Assembly: GCF_025165815.1 (NCBI RefSeq)
Contig: NZ_JAFFZE010000026.1
Location: forward strand, 62,001 to 126,000
DNA: 64,000 nucleotides
From: Actinophytocola gossypii
GTDB taxonomy: Bacteria; Actinomycetota; Actinomycetes; Mycobacteriales; Pseudonocardiaceae
Reading direction: 5' to 3'
This document shows, piece by piece, positions 1 through 8,823 of this stretch. The position numbers and the translations under genes were made by a program. The notes under the pieces are model-generated. The model did not search any database. It saw only the letters and a list, made by a program, of their open reading frames with translations, and was not told where the DNA came from. Every line of letters begins with the position of its first letter. The stretch's first letter is position 1.

Positions 1-156
1 GTCGTTGACCGTGCTCAGCCCGGCGAGACGTTCGTCGCGAACCTCGAGGCGAACTGGGCGGAGGAGCTCGCCCCCGGCGGCTCCGTGCTCACCGAGTGCC
101 TGAAGCATCTCGACGCACCGCACATGCTTGGCGGCGCGGGCGGCCAAGGTGAGTAG
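1..156 (+). CDS. 3' end of an unidentified gene (C-terminal 51 residues)
   Basis: Frame 1 is open from the window edge to a TAG at 154-156 and encodes an acidic tail ending in LGGAGGQGE. Nothing in these 51 residues is diagnostic. The next gene, an S-subunit-like specificity protein, starts inside this tail (GTG at 149), so the two are probably translationally coupled. A DNA methyltransferase or helicase of a restriction-modification operon would be the usual upstream partner, but that is context only. The 5' part lies outside the window. Confidence 0.55.
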   Translation, partial: VVDRAQPGETFVANLEANWAEELAPGGSVLTECLKHLDAPHMLGGAGGQGE

Positions 157-1327
157 TCCCGTCACTGCTGTTCTCGATCTGCGGGAGCGAGCAACCTGGG
201 ACGTCACCGCGTTGCTCGCGCCGACGCCCGACGAGCTGTGGGGTCAGCAACCGCTCGTTCCGCTGGGTGCGCTCGTGCAGGTGCGCACGCCGCGCAACGA
301 GGCGAAGGAGGACGAACCTGTCGTCGGTCCGGGGAGCGTTGACACCGTCACTGGTGACGTCCGCACCCGCCGTGGCCGTGGCGCCCATCGACTCGTCCTG
401 CGCGTCGGGAATACGGACGCCGCCGCCCACCTCGGTGACGTCCTGGTGCCGCAGCTCGGCGACGGCCCCTGCGTGCTCATCGGCGAGCAGCACCGCGCCC
501 TGACCTTCGTCAACTTCGTCGCGCTGCGCCCCGAGCAGCCGACCACCGGCCTCTGGCTGTGGGCCGCGCTGAGCTCTGCTCGTGGACGCGCGCTGCGCCG
601 AACCCTGACGGTCGGCACTACCGGGCGACTCCCGCTGACCGCGCTGCTCAACACGCCCGTTCCGGTACCGCTCCCGCCCGCCGACCCGTGCTACGCCCAG
701 CTCTCAGCGCTGCACGCGCGGACCAGCGTCGCCGTGAGCTCCGAAGGGCGCAGCTGGTGGCGCGTCACCACGCTGCCAGTTGACGGCCAGTGGCACCGCT
801 ACCTCGTCACACCCACACCCGAGGTCTTCAACGACGGCGTTCCACTGAAGGAACTCGCCACTATCATCGCTGGCCGCAACCCGCCTGGCGTCTTCGAGCA
901 GCCGCGGCCAGGCGCCCTGCCCGTCCTCAACGGTCGGTCGGTCGATGGGAACAAGGTGCAGCGCTGGGCCGAGCCGGGGACCGGTGTAGTCGCGGAGCCC
1001 GGTGACGTCGCCGTTGTCGAGGTCGGGGTGCGCGGACGGGCAGCCCTGGTCACGCAATCAGCCATCGCCGGGACGGGCGTGCTGCTGGTCAAGCCGCACG
1101 ACCGCAGCCATGGCGAAGCGCTGGCCGCCTATCTGCGCAGCGAGCCCGCTCAAACGCTCCGCGGCACCCTCATCACCGGCGGCGTCATTCCCAGGCTGAG
1201 CCGTAGCACCCTGGCGCAGCTGCCCGTGCCGCACGACGCGCTGTCCGCCTCCGGGGATGCCCATGCGCAGCAGCCGTCTCCCCACGCCCCACTGAGCGAG
1301 CAGTTGGAGCAGCTGCTGTGGAACTGA
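149..1327 (+). CDS. Type I restriction S-subunit-like specificity protein
   Basis: This 392-aa protein shows the two-lobed layout of HsdS-like DNA-specificity subunits. The first half starts with LVPLGALVQV and ends around a TGRLPL..TPVPVPL stretch; the second starts with GVPLKELATI and ends with LITGGVIPRLSRSTLAQLPVP, the usual close of a target-recognition domain. Such proteins direct a modification methylase, and sometimes a nuclease, to a bipartite DNA site. The GTG at 149 is preferred because it overlaps the previous stop; a TTG at 128 is the other option. The next gene begins inside its last codons. No methyltransferase or HsdR is visible, so the rest of the system should lie left of the window. 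Confidence 0.65.
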   Translation: MSSPVTAVLDLRERATWDVTALLAPTPDELWGQQPLVPLGALVQVRTPRNEAKEDEPVVGPGSVDTVTGDVRTRRGRGAHRLVLRVGNTDAAAHLGDVLVPQLGDGPCVLIGEQHRALTFVNFVALRPEQPTTGLWLWAALSSARGRALRRTLTVGTTGRLPLTALLNTPVPVPLPPADPCYAQLSALHARTSVAVSSEGRSWWRVTTLPVDGQWHRYLVTPTPEVFNDGVPLKELATIIAGRNPPGVFEQPRPGALPVLNGRSVDGNKVQRWAEPGTGVVAEPGDVAVVEVGVRGRAALVTQSAIAGTGVLLVKPHDRSHGEALAAYLRSEPAQTLRGTLITGGVIPRLSRSTLAQLPVPHDALSASGDAHAQQPSPHAPLSEQLEQLLWN

Positions 1328-2274
1328 CCGCACGGCTGGCGCCCGTGGTGTTTGCTGAGCTGTACCAGGAGCTCCAGAGCAGCTGCGCCACACAGATGGC
1401 TGACCGGCTAGCCGACATCGACCGCGATCTCGACTGGCTCAGCTTGACCATCCAGCGGTACGAGGCGCTCTGGGCGTACCGGCTCACCCTGCCGGACCCG
1501 CAGGAGCGGTACCAGCCGCTCGACGCCGACCACGCAGCCCTTGCCGCCTGGATCGCTGCCGGACTGCGCGGCTACGGCCCGAGCAACGAGATCAACCAGG
1601 CCGTGCAACAGGCCGTGCGCGACCGGACCGCCGGCGACCCGCCGGAGCTCGTCCGGGACCACAGCCGAGTCGCGCTCGTCGCCTGGAGCCTCGGGCAGGT
1701 GGTTGGCGACTACGACCGCTCGCTGCCCGTTGTGTTCTGCGAACCGCTCGCTGACCGCAGTGTGCAACTGGCCTACGAGGGGCTCGTGCAGCACGTAGTC
1801 GGGCTGCCGGAGGTGGACGAGTGGCCCGAGATGCTTGGCAGCGCCGTGCTGTGGCGGGCGTGCGGGCTCGCGGACGGCCTACGCCCACAAAGGGGCGGCC
1901 GATCCAACCTGGAAGCGAGCGTGAACGAGCTCATCGCCGGGATGCGCCGCTACGTCAGCTCCACCGTGCTCCTCCAGTGGGCGAAGGAGTGGCCCGAGTA
2001 CACGAAGGTCCGCAACGGTTTCACCCACGTCGCCGGGGAGAACGGCGCGTACTCCTTCGCTGACGTCGCCTCACGCATGCGCAACCGCAGCGAGGTGGCG
2101 CCCGCCCTGACCAGCGCTACCACGTTCGTCGGTCACAGCCTTGCCGAAGAGCTTCTCGACAGCCCGCTGGCGCGGTGGCGAGCCGTGGCAGACAACCTCG
2201 AGTGGGAACTTCAGGCCTACGAAGACTTCGCACCCGCCGGGTCCGACTCATGGACGTCCCTGCATTTCGGCTGA
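1318..2274 (+). CDS. Hypothetical protein with a HEPN-type R-x4-H motif
   Basis: A 318-aa, mostly helical protein starting at GTG 1318, ten bases inside the S-like gene, so it belongs to that operon. No full family is recognised. Residues 232-237 read RNGFTH, matching the R-x4-6-H motif of HEPN ribonucleases, in a basic/aromatic context (EYTKVRNGFTHVAGENG) typical of such helices. HEPN proteins are common RNA-cleaving effectors or toxins in defence islands. The second half (about 190-300) would hold the HEPN helices; the first half is of unknown function and could sense or bind a partner. The fold assignment rests on one motif plus context. Confidence 0.45.
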   Translation: MELTARLAPVVFAELYQELQSSCATQMADRLADIDRDLDWLSLTIQRYEALWAYRLTLPDPQERYQPLDADHAALAAWIAAGLRGYGPSNEINQAVQQAVRDRTAGDPPELVRDHSRVALVAWSLGQVVGDYDRSLPVVFCEPLADRSVQLAYEGLVQHVVGLPEVDEWPEMLGSAVLWRACGLADGLRPQRGGRSNLEASVNELIAGMRRYVSSTVLLQWAKEWPEYTKVRNGFTHVAGENGAYSFADVASRMRNRSEVAPALTSATTFVGHSLAEELLDSPLARWRAVADNLEWELQAYEDFAPAGSDSWTSLHFG

Positions 2275-2735
2275 CTTACAGAACTGAGGTCCGGCCCTCC
2301 GCACAACGACCTCGCGCAGGTTGGTGCCCTCCCCGAGGTCCGGCCAGGGCGGCGGCACGTACCGAGATCACCAACCGACAGGAGGCAATGCCGCCGCCAC
2401 TGGCCTCCGATAAGCCCAACCTCCGTTGGATGGCACGGCAACCACATCTCACGAGCTGCGCTCTTCGCCCCGTCGGATCCGAGGAACCAAGCCGAGGCAG
2501 GCCACGAGGCGCCGATCGTGCGCACCACGGTCATGCCACTGCCAGCGAGCTCCAGCCCGTTGACTCCTACAAGGGTGAAGACGCCCTGGTCGCACATAGG
2601 CCCGCTCTCACTGCACGAGCACCCGATGGTTCGAACGCTCGCTCCGGGCATCAGCGGACGTGTGGTCGCTCTAGGCCATGTCAACTGTCGAACCCGGGAA
2701 CGTCGCCGCTTGGCTGGCTCCGTTAGCCTCGATGT
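2275..2735. other. 461-bp intergenic stretch carrying one interrupted copy of a dispersed repeat
   Basis: No convincing gene is seen here. Two blocks (about 2286-2345 and 2556-2653) match the continuous segment at about 9867-10019, separated here by some 210 bases of unrelated sequence. A TANNNT-type box (TAGCCT, 2724-2729) sits six bases before the GTG at 2736, so the downstream DUF262 gene may have its own promoter and a leaderless message. No good -35 box was found. Confidence 0.5.
2286..2653 (+). repeat. Dispersed repeat, copy 1 (interrupted)
   Basis: The first block contains GCAGGTTGGTGCCCTCCCCG and two GAGGTCCGGCC-like words. The second starts with CCGTTGACTCCTAC and runs through CACATAGGCCCGCTCTCACT to GGTTCGAACGCTCGCTCCG. 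Both occur contiguously at 9867-10019. A single-base length difference in the second block breaks any shared reading frame, so the unit looks non-coding. Confidence 0.75.
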
Positions 2736-4406
2736 GTGGAACGTGAGACGGTCACCACCGATCTGCGGCCGGAGTTGGTGGGAAACATCGCCGGTGAGTT
2801 CTTCGTGCCGAGTTATCAGCGCGGCTACCGCTGGGGATCCGATGAAGTCACGCGGCTCCTCGATGATATTCACGAGAGCGCGGGCAACAAGTATTTTCTG
2901 CAACCGGTCGTGGTGAAGCGTCGGGACGATGAGAAGTGGGAACTGATCGACGGTCAACAACGCCTGACGACCTTGTCCCTGATCCTCCGCTACATCCGAC
3001 ACCACCTCCCGACGGCGAGTCTGAAGTATTCTCTGGAGTACGAGACACGCGCTGCCAGTGCGGAGTACCTGCAGAATCCGACATCGGAGGATAGCCAGAG
3101 CAACATCGACTTCTTCCACATCTTCGGCGCCTTCGAGTGCATCCGAAAATGGTTCGAAGAGCAAGACCACACCACGCTCGCAGCAATCAACTTCTACAAG
3201 TACCTCTCGGAGTCGGTCTACGTCATCTGGTACGAAGCCCCTCCGGAGGTCGAGTCGACCACGTTGTTCACCCGCCTCAACATCGGGCGGATACCCCTCA
3301 CTGACGCCGAACTCGTCAAGGCTCTCATCCTGACCCGCAGCCGCCAGGTCAAGCGCGACCGCGAGATCGCCGCGCAGTGGGACAGCATCGAACGTGACCT
3401 GCGCATCCCGGAGGTGTGGGCCTTCGTCACCGGTAAGTCCGCCCCAGAGGCAACACACATCACCCTCCTGCTCGACACGCTCGCAGGCAGGCCGCAAACG
3501 TACCCGCGTCCGATGTTCCACACCTTCGAGACGCTCCGGCCGCAGATCGAGCAGTCATCTGAGGATCTTTGGAACCAGGTGATCGACCTTCACTCGCTTG
3601 TCATGGGGTGGTACGACAACCGCGTTCTATTCCACAAGATCGGCTATCTCATCGCCAGGGGTCAACGCTTCGACGGCCTGGTGGCGCTGTCGAACGACTG
3701 CACGAAGCACGAGTTTGATGCACGCCTGGACGCGCGGATCCGCAACGACCTAAACCTGTCTCCGTCCGACGTTGCTGAGCTTCGCTATGGAAACTGGAGG
3801 GCCGAGGCTGTCCTGTTGTTGATGAACGTCGAAACCGTGCGGCGCATGAAGTTGTCTTCCGAGCGATTCTCCTTCAAGGAGCATGCGACCCGGAAATGGA
3901 GTATCGAACACATTCATGCTCAGAACGCCGAGCCGCTGAATCGCGCGGCCCAGTGGGAGGAGTGGCTCCGCCTGCACCGTAACGCCCTGGCTGGCCTTCC
4001 CACGATCGACGACTCCCAGCGCGCTGACCTCACGAGACGCATCAACGGCGCCCTCGACGACATCTCAGCCGAGACCTTCCAGCCACTCGAGCAAGAACTC
4101 AGCAGCGTGTTCAGTCGGGCCGGGGAGGGTGCGGACATCGACGCAATCTCGAACCTTGCCTTGTTGTCGAGTGAAGACAACAGCGCGCTGAGCAACTCGG
4201 CCTTCGAGGTGAAGCGCCGGAGCATTCTCGAACGGGACCGCGAGGGCTCCTACATCCCGGTCTGTACCCGCAATGTCTTCCTCAAGTACTACACCGACGC
4301 GGAAGGGCAGCAGGTCCACTTCTGGGGCGAGCGCGATCGCGCCGGATACCTCGTGGCCATGCAGAGCTACATCGCTCCATACCTGCTCGAGGAGGATGCT
4401 CCCTGA
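2736..4406 (+). CDS. DUF262/DUF1524 (GmrSD-like) protein with HNH-type C-terminus
   Basis: This 556-aa protein has the two signatures of the GmrSD-like DUF262/DUF1524 family. Near the N-terminus are PSYQRGYRW (residues 26-33) and IDGQQRLTTL (71-80), the ParB/Srx-like nucleotidase core. Near residue 390 is IEHIHAQNAE, which fits the His-rich first part of the DUF1524 HNH nuclease. Relatives include modification-dependent type IV restriction enzymes that cut DNA with modified bases. Codon third positions are visibly less GC-rich than in the core genes, in keeping with acquisition. The stop overlaps the ATG of the second DUF262 gene (TGATG), so both are made together. The actual substrate is unknown. 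Confidence 0.75.
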   Translation: MERETVTTDLRPELVGNIAGEFFVPSYQRGYRWGSDEVTRLLDDIHESAGNKYFLQPVVVKRRDDEKWELIDGQQRLTTLSLILRYIRHHLPTASLKYSLEYETRAASAEYLQNPTSEDSQSNIDFFHIFGAFECIRKWFEEQDHTTLAAINFYKYLSESVYVIWYEAPPEVESTTLFTRLNIGRIPLTDAELVKALILTRSRQVKRDREIAAQWDSIERDLRIPEVWAFVTGKSAPEATHITLLLDTLAGRPQTYPRPMFHTFETLRPQIEQSSEDLWNQVIDLHSLVMGWYDNRVLFHKIGYLIARGQRFDGLVALSNDCTKHEFDARLDARIRNDLNLSPSDVAELRYGNWRAEAVLLLMNVETVRRMKLSSERFSFKEHATRKWSIEHIHAQNAEPLNRAAQWEEWLRLHRNALAGLPTIDDSQRADLTRRINGALDDISAETFQPLEQELSSVFSRAGEGADIDAISNLALLSSEDNSALSNSAFEVKRRSILERDREGSYIPVCTRNVFLKYYTDAEGQQVHFWGERDRAGYLVAMQSYIAPYLLEEDAP

Positions 4407-6676
4407 TGGCCAACTACCTGACGTCCTACACCGGGCTCTTCTCATCGGACGCCACCGACGACGCCCCCGCCGTGAGGAGCATCGAGATCCCGCTCATCCA
4501 GCGCGACTACGCGCAAGGGCGCACGGACGGCCGCGTGCAGGAGATCCGGGCGCGGTTTCTCGACGTACTCTACGACGCACTCGCCGGCGACGAGAAGGTG
4601 GGACTGGACTTCATCTACGGGGATGTCGAGGACGGCACGCTACGCCCATTGGACGGTCAGCAGCGCCTGACCACCCTCTTCCTGCTGCATTGGTATCTGG
4701 GCTACCGGGCAGGGCAGATCGCCGAGCAACAACCCTGGATGAGCTTCTCGTACGCCACTAGGCCCAGCGCTCGCCTGTTCTGCCAGCGGCTGGTAAAGGC
4801 GGTGGCGCCGCCGAACGTGGCAGATCCTACGGCGTGGATCGTCGATCAGTCATGGTATCTGTACGTCTGGAAGCACGATCCGACCATTCAGGCGATGCTG
4901 GTGATGATCCGCGCCATCCACGAGCGTTTCGGCGACTGCGATGCTCGCCTCGCGTGGGAGCGGCTGGTTTCCGCTGATGACCCGGCCATCTCCTTCCAGC
5001 TCCTGCCGATCGACGAGATGGGCTCCGGCGAGGAGCTTTACATCAAGATGAACTCGCGGGGCAAGCCGTTGACGGCGTTCGAGAACTTCAAGGCCCGGTT
5101 CGAGCGCTCGATCTCGTGGGCCGGGGAGAAGGCCATCGCCTTCGATCAGCGGGTCGACGGGGTGTGGTCCGACATCTTGTGGCGCTATCGCGGTAATGAC
5201 GACATCGTGGACGACGAGTTCATGCGTTACATCGCATTCGTCACCGACGTGTGCGAGTGGCGCTTGGGACGAGTTCCGAACGGTAGTTCTTTCGAGAACC
5301 GCGCGTTGCGGCTGTTCGGAACCGAAGGAGCGGAAGCGGAGGAGTGCCTGACCTTTCTCTTCCACGCGTTCGACACCTGGGTTGAGGTCGACATCGCGGA
5401 GGAGTTCCGACGGATCTTCACTTTCAGGCCGGTTAGCGCCGATGATGAGGGGCGGCCGCTGCTGCTCTTCGGTACCGACGCGAACGTGAACCTTTTCGAT
5501 GCTTGCTGCCGCCACTACGACAGCAGGTACAAGGGACGATTCAGCTACGGTCGCACGCTGCTACTCCTGGCCGTCATCCTGAACCGTGCTGATCCCTCCG
5601 ACGAATTCCCGCGCCGCCTGCGGGTGCTGCGCAACCTGATCGAAGCATCCGAGAGCGAGTTCCGTCCGCATCGGCTTCCCGCGTTGGTTGCCGACGTGGA
5701 GCGCATCATCGTTCACGGCTCACTCGAGGAGATCAAGGGTTTCAACAAGGCTCAGGCCGAGGACGAACTCGCCAAGTGGGCCTTCCTCGACGAGCATCCC
5801 CACCTTGCCCCGGCACTTTTCCGGCTCGAAGATCACCAGCTACTTCACGGGTCACTGCAAGCATTCGAACTTGACGCGGATACGTTCGGACACCGCGTGA
5901 CCGCCTTCGAATCGCTGATGGCCGCGCCTGTCAAGTGGCGTGCTCTCACCGGAGCGCTCCTCGCGGCGGGCGAGTACGCGCGCCGTCGCAACGCTCGGGA
6001 TCTGCAGTTCGGTTCGCCGTCGAACGGTGAACCGTGGCGCAACTTGCTCACCGGTACTGCTCGTGCGAACTTGGTGAACACTGCCACGGCGATGGGTGCG
6101 GTCCTCGATGCCGTCGCGGCGGGAACGGCATCGGACACCTCGCTACGTGAAGTCCGGGACGCGTTCCTGCGCGAACGAGAGCAAGAGGGGTACTTCGATT
6201 GGCGTTACTACTTCGTGCGCTACGAAGCGATGCGCGAGGGCGCTTCCGGAATCTACGCCAGTGTCGGTGGCGCGATGGGTTATCGCGTCTGCATGCTCAA
6301 CAAGACCCAGATGAACGGTAAATACCGTGATCCCTATCTCACCGCCCTGGTTCGAGAGGCCGGAGCGAGCGGGGACGTCATCGACGGGGAGGAAGGTCCT
6401 TTTTTCATCGGCGGCTACGTTGAGGAAACGCGATCGATGTTCCTGCGCAAAAGTGGCACTGGCCTGCGCTGCGCGGTGGATGGTTTCGTTCTGAAGCCTC
6501 CGTCGCACAGCGAGTTTCTCGAACGCTTTCATGAGATCCGCGCCAACTCTGGCCTGGACGAGCAACTCAAGCTGGTCATACTGCAAGAGTGGCGTGACAA
6601 CCGGCACGTAGACACCGAAGACCGCATCCAGGCCGGTGCAAGGTTGCTGCGTGACCTTGTCGCCGCGGGTCTCTGA
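4406..6676 (+). CDS. Second DUF262 protein, long form without an evident HNH motif
   Basis: A 756-aa protein with the DUF262 core: IPLIQRDYAQGR near residue 29 and LDGQQRLTTL at about 82-91, followed by KMNSRGKPLTAFENFKARFE near 215, another family hallmark. Unlike its neighbour, the long C-terminal part shows no IEH.Q HNH motif, so it may be a regulatory or substrate-recognition partner. It starts at ATG 4406, sharing one base with the preceding stop. The two genes form a compact pair; such two-gene DUF262 units occur in defence islands, but I cannot match this one to a named system. Confidence 0.7.
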   Translation: MANYLTSYTGLFSSDATDDAPAVRSIEIPLIQRDYAQGRTDGRVQEIRARFLDVLYDALAGDEKVGLDFIYGDVEDGTLRPLDGQQRLTTLFLLHWYLGYRAGQIAEQQPWMSFSYATRPSARLFCQRLVKAVAPPNVADPTAWIVDQSWYLYVWKHDPTIQAMLVMIRAIHERFGDCDARLAWERLVSADDPAISFQLLPIDEMGSGEELYIKMNSRGKPLTAFENFKARFERSISWAGEKAIAFDQRVDGVWSDILWRYRGNDDIVDDEFMRYIAFVTDVCEWRLGRVPNGSSFENRALRLFGTEGAEAEECLTFLFHAFDTWVEVDIAEEFRRIFTFRPVSADDEGRPLLLFGTDANVNLFDACCRHYDSRYKGRFSYGRTLLLLAVILNRADPSDEFPRRLRVLRNLIEASESEFRPHRLPALVADVERIIVHGSLEEIKGFNKAQAEDELAKWAFLDEHPHLAPALFRLEDHQLLHGSLQAFELDADTFGHRVTAFESLMAAPVKWRALTGALLAAGEYARRRNARDLQFGSPSNGEPWRNLLTGTARANLVNTATAMGAVLDAVAAGTASDTSLREVRDAFLREREQEGYFDWRYYFVRYEAMREGASGIYASVGGAMGYRVCMLNKTQMNGKYRDPYLTALVREAGASGDVIDGEEGPFFIGGYVEETRSMFLRKSGTGLRCAVDGFVLKPPSHSEFLERFHEIRANSGLDEQLKLVILQEWRDNRHVDTEDRIQAGARLLRDLVAAGL

Positions 6677-6871
6677 GGGATTGTCAATCGACTTTAACCG
6701 GACTTGGGGCCCTGCCGGACCTAGAGGGTTCTGGAGACCAAATCCGCGCACAGCACTGCCCCACCAGCAGCCTTCACGCACTCGGACGATCTCACCGAGG
6801 GCCGGCGAGATGATGTGGCTCATCGATCGCCACTGCTGGTCAGGGCGCTCCGCACGGACCGTGCGGCAGGC

Positions 6872-8005
6872 TCAGAGCACCTCCAGCAACCGTCCGACGA
6901 CCGCGTCGATCACCTCTGGCGCGTCGGCACGGACCTGGAGGAACTGCAAGTAGGCGAGCTGCCGGATCCGTTCGGGCACGTCCTCGGCGCGCACCGGGCC
7001 CCGAGCACCCACGACCACCGGAACGACGGGGATGCCGTGCTCGAACGCTGTGGCGATCTCGTGGACCACCCAGTCGTCCGGGGCGGTCGACCGGGATTCC
7101 CAGTCCGGACCGATGACAGCCACCACGACCTGAGCTCGCCGGATGCTGTCCGCGATGACCTCCCGGAAGTTCGCTCCGATTGGGATAGACCTGGTGGACC
7201 GGAAGACCGCTGCCTTGCCCAACCTGTTGGCTACGGCTTGGTCGATAGCGGCGGCCAAGCCGCTGTCCTCGACCCGGTACGTGATGAAGATTGGGCTCAC
7301 CCGGTGGTCGTTCGCTGTTGACCGCGAGCCCGAGATTGCCAGCTTGGGTTGGCTGACGCCCGTCATCTCGTGCCGCAACAGCACCGCCAAAGCGGCGAAA
7401 TCCGGTGAGGCGCCGTCTTCCACGGGAAAGGCGTCCATGGCGGTGCGCAGGGCTGCGCCGAGGACACCAGGCTGATACGGCCACGGTGCGCGGCCAGCCA
7501 TGAGGTAGGTGAACTGTGGTCCCCGGCTCCCGGCAGGCGCGGCCTCGGCGATCTGCTGGCTTTCCTGCAGGGCGGAGTCGGCGGCGCCGCTGAAGCAGCA
7601 GTCCAGTATCACGATCACGGACCGGGCCTGGGTGTCGGCGAGCGCGGCGCGAACGGAGTTCCACGGCACCCCGGTCAGCTCCGGGGCACGCGGGTCGCAG
7701 TCGCGGGTCGCCAGGACCAACTCGCCGAACCGTGACAGCACGCCGTGCCCGGAGAAGTAGAGGATGAGTTGGTCCTCGGCGTCGGCGCAGGCTTCGACCA
7801 GAGCCCGCACGAATTCGTGCCGATCCGCGTCGACGACCGTGTCGACCAGCACCGCACCGCCGGCAGGCAACTCTTCGAACCCCCGCGCCAAGTCCTCGGC
7901 AGCCCGGTCGGCCGAAGGCAGATCTGGCAGCGACGGGTCGTCGTACCTGGCGACGCCCACGAGGACCGCCCGGGACCGCGCCATCCGCACCACGCGATCA
8001 GCCAT
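6872..8005 (-). CDS. Caspase-like protease fused to a TIR domain
   Basis: A 377-aa protein. Residues 10-215 form a caspase-like (C14) peptidase with the catalytic dyad in LYFSGHG (His87) and ILDCCFSG (Cys137). From about 236 a TIR domain begins with PIFITYRVED and continues through FRSTRSIPIGANF; DDWVVHEIATA (Glu316) aligns with the catalytic glutamate region of NAD-cleaving TIRs such as SARM1. Both active sites therefore look intact. TIR enzymes consume NAD or make nucleotide signals, and in some bacterial immune systems such a signal switches on a caspase-like protease; here both lie in one chain. The ATG at 8005 has an AGGAG box and overlaps the upstream gene by 8 nt. An abortive-infection role is inference. 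Confidence 0.85.
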   Translation of the reverse strand: MADRVVRMARSRAVLVGVARYDDPSLPDLPSADRAAEDLARGFEELPAGGAVLVDTVVDADRHEFVRALVEACADAEDQLILYFSGHGVLSRFGELVLATRDCDPRAPELTGVPWNSVRAALADTQARSVIVILDCCFSGAADSALQESQQIAEAAPAGSRGPQFTYLMAGRAPWPYQPGVLGAALRTAMDAFPVEDGASPDFAALAVLLRHEMTGVSQPKLAISGSRSTANDHRVSPIFITYRVEDSGLAAAIDQAVANRLGKAAVFRSTRSIPIGANFREVIADSIRRAQVVVAVIGPDWESRSTAPDDWVVHEIATAFEHGIPVVPVVVGARGPVRAEDVPERIRQLAYLQFLQVRADAPEVIDAVVGRLLEVL

Positions 8006-8381
8006 GATGGTCTCCTGACCAATCGTCCGCGACCACACCGTCGTACAGGAATCCCTGCCCTAGATCGAGCGCCTCGTAGCGCTCGACGGCCAACCACAGC
8101 CGATCGAACCGGTCCCACATGCGCTCGACATCAGCTCCGGGCGCCATGGTGGCGAGGATGCGCACGACCTCGTAGAGCAGTGGCAGCTTTGGGGCTTCCC
8201 AGCAGTCGCTGAACAGGCGATGAACCGTGTCGCGACCGAACCGGTCCCTCAGGTCCCGGTCCTGTCGCTTGACCATGTCATCAAGGCTGGGCCTGCCCGC
8301 CCTGGCGTGCAACCGGTGCAGCTCGACTAGCAGTGCGCGCAGCGGTCCCTCCGGGATGTCCGGGAACGCCAACCTCCCCAT
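7998..8381 (-). CDS. Small HTH-like adaptor upstream of the caspase-TIR gene
   Basis: A 127-aa protein. Its first half (PEGPLRALLVELHRLHARAGRPSLDDM) resembles the helical HTH-like module (LHxLxxRAGxPSL) found at the N-terminus of many actinobacterial NB-ARC, TIR and caspase signalling proteins. The second half is helical and Trp-rich. Here the module is a separate gene in the same operon, with an AGGAG box before its ATG and an 8-nt overlap with the caspase-TIR start, so the products are likely made in fixed ratio. It could be a DNA-binding regulator or a protein adaptor that triggers the effector. The family call is moderate and the function unknown. Confidence 0.55.
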   Translation of the reverse strand: MGRLAFPDIPEGPLRALLVELHRLHARAGRPSLDDMVKRQDRDLRDRFGRDTVHRLFSDCWEAPKLPLLYEVVRILATMAPGADVERMWDRFDRLWLAVERYEALDLGQGFLYDGVVADDWSGDHHG

Positions 8382-8534
8382 GCGCTCCTGCCCGTCGTGC
8401 TGATCGTCGTGCGCCAGCGGCTCTCATCGCAATCTATCGCAACTGGGCGCGCGAGCGTCGCACAACGACCTCGTGGCCTGGGTGCAGGCGGTCTCCTTGA
8501 GGAAAGGCACATCGGTGCCGGAAACGGAGGGGAC

Positions 8535-8699
8535 ATGAAGGTCGTGGAGGTGCTCGGCGAAGTGGCGGGCAAGCTGATCGAGCTGGTGCGGACGGTCGTG
8601 ATGACCGGGTGGGGGCCAGTCTTCCGGCTGGCGGTCGTGCTCTTGGTGATCGCGGTGCTGGTCGTCGTCGGGGGGCTCGGGCTCGCGGGGTCGCGATGA
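8535..8699 (+). CDS. 54-aa single-pass membrane peptide, divergent from the caspase-TIR operon
   Basis: The ATG at 8535 follows a strong GGAGGGG box by three bases. The peptide has an amphipathic N-terminal half (MKVVEVLGEVAGKLIELVRTVV) and one hydrophobic helix at about 31-51 (FRLAVVLLVIAVLVVVGGLG), ending Gly-Ser-Arg. It starts about 150 bp from the HTH-like gene on the opposite strand. Small membrane peptides near caspase or TIR modules could be pore-forming effectors or membrane anchors, but no homology supports that here. It could also be an unrelated short membrane protein. Confidence 0.55.
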   Translation: MKVVEVLGEVAGKLIELVRTVVMTGWGPVFRLAVVLLVIAVLVVVGGLGLAGSR

Positions 8700-8823
8700 A
8701 CCGTGGATCGACCCGCTCGACCTTGGGGGCTGATCGAACTCGGGCGCGGACGCATCTGGCCCCGCTCGGAGCCAGCACGGCACATCGACCCGGTCGCTAC
8801 TCCGAGCGAGCCCTCAGACCTGC

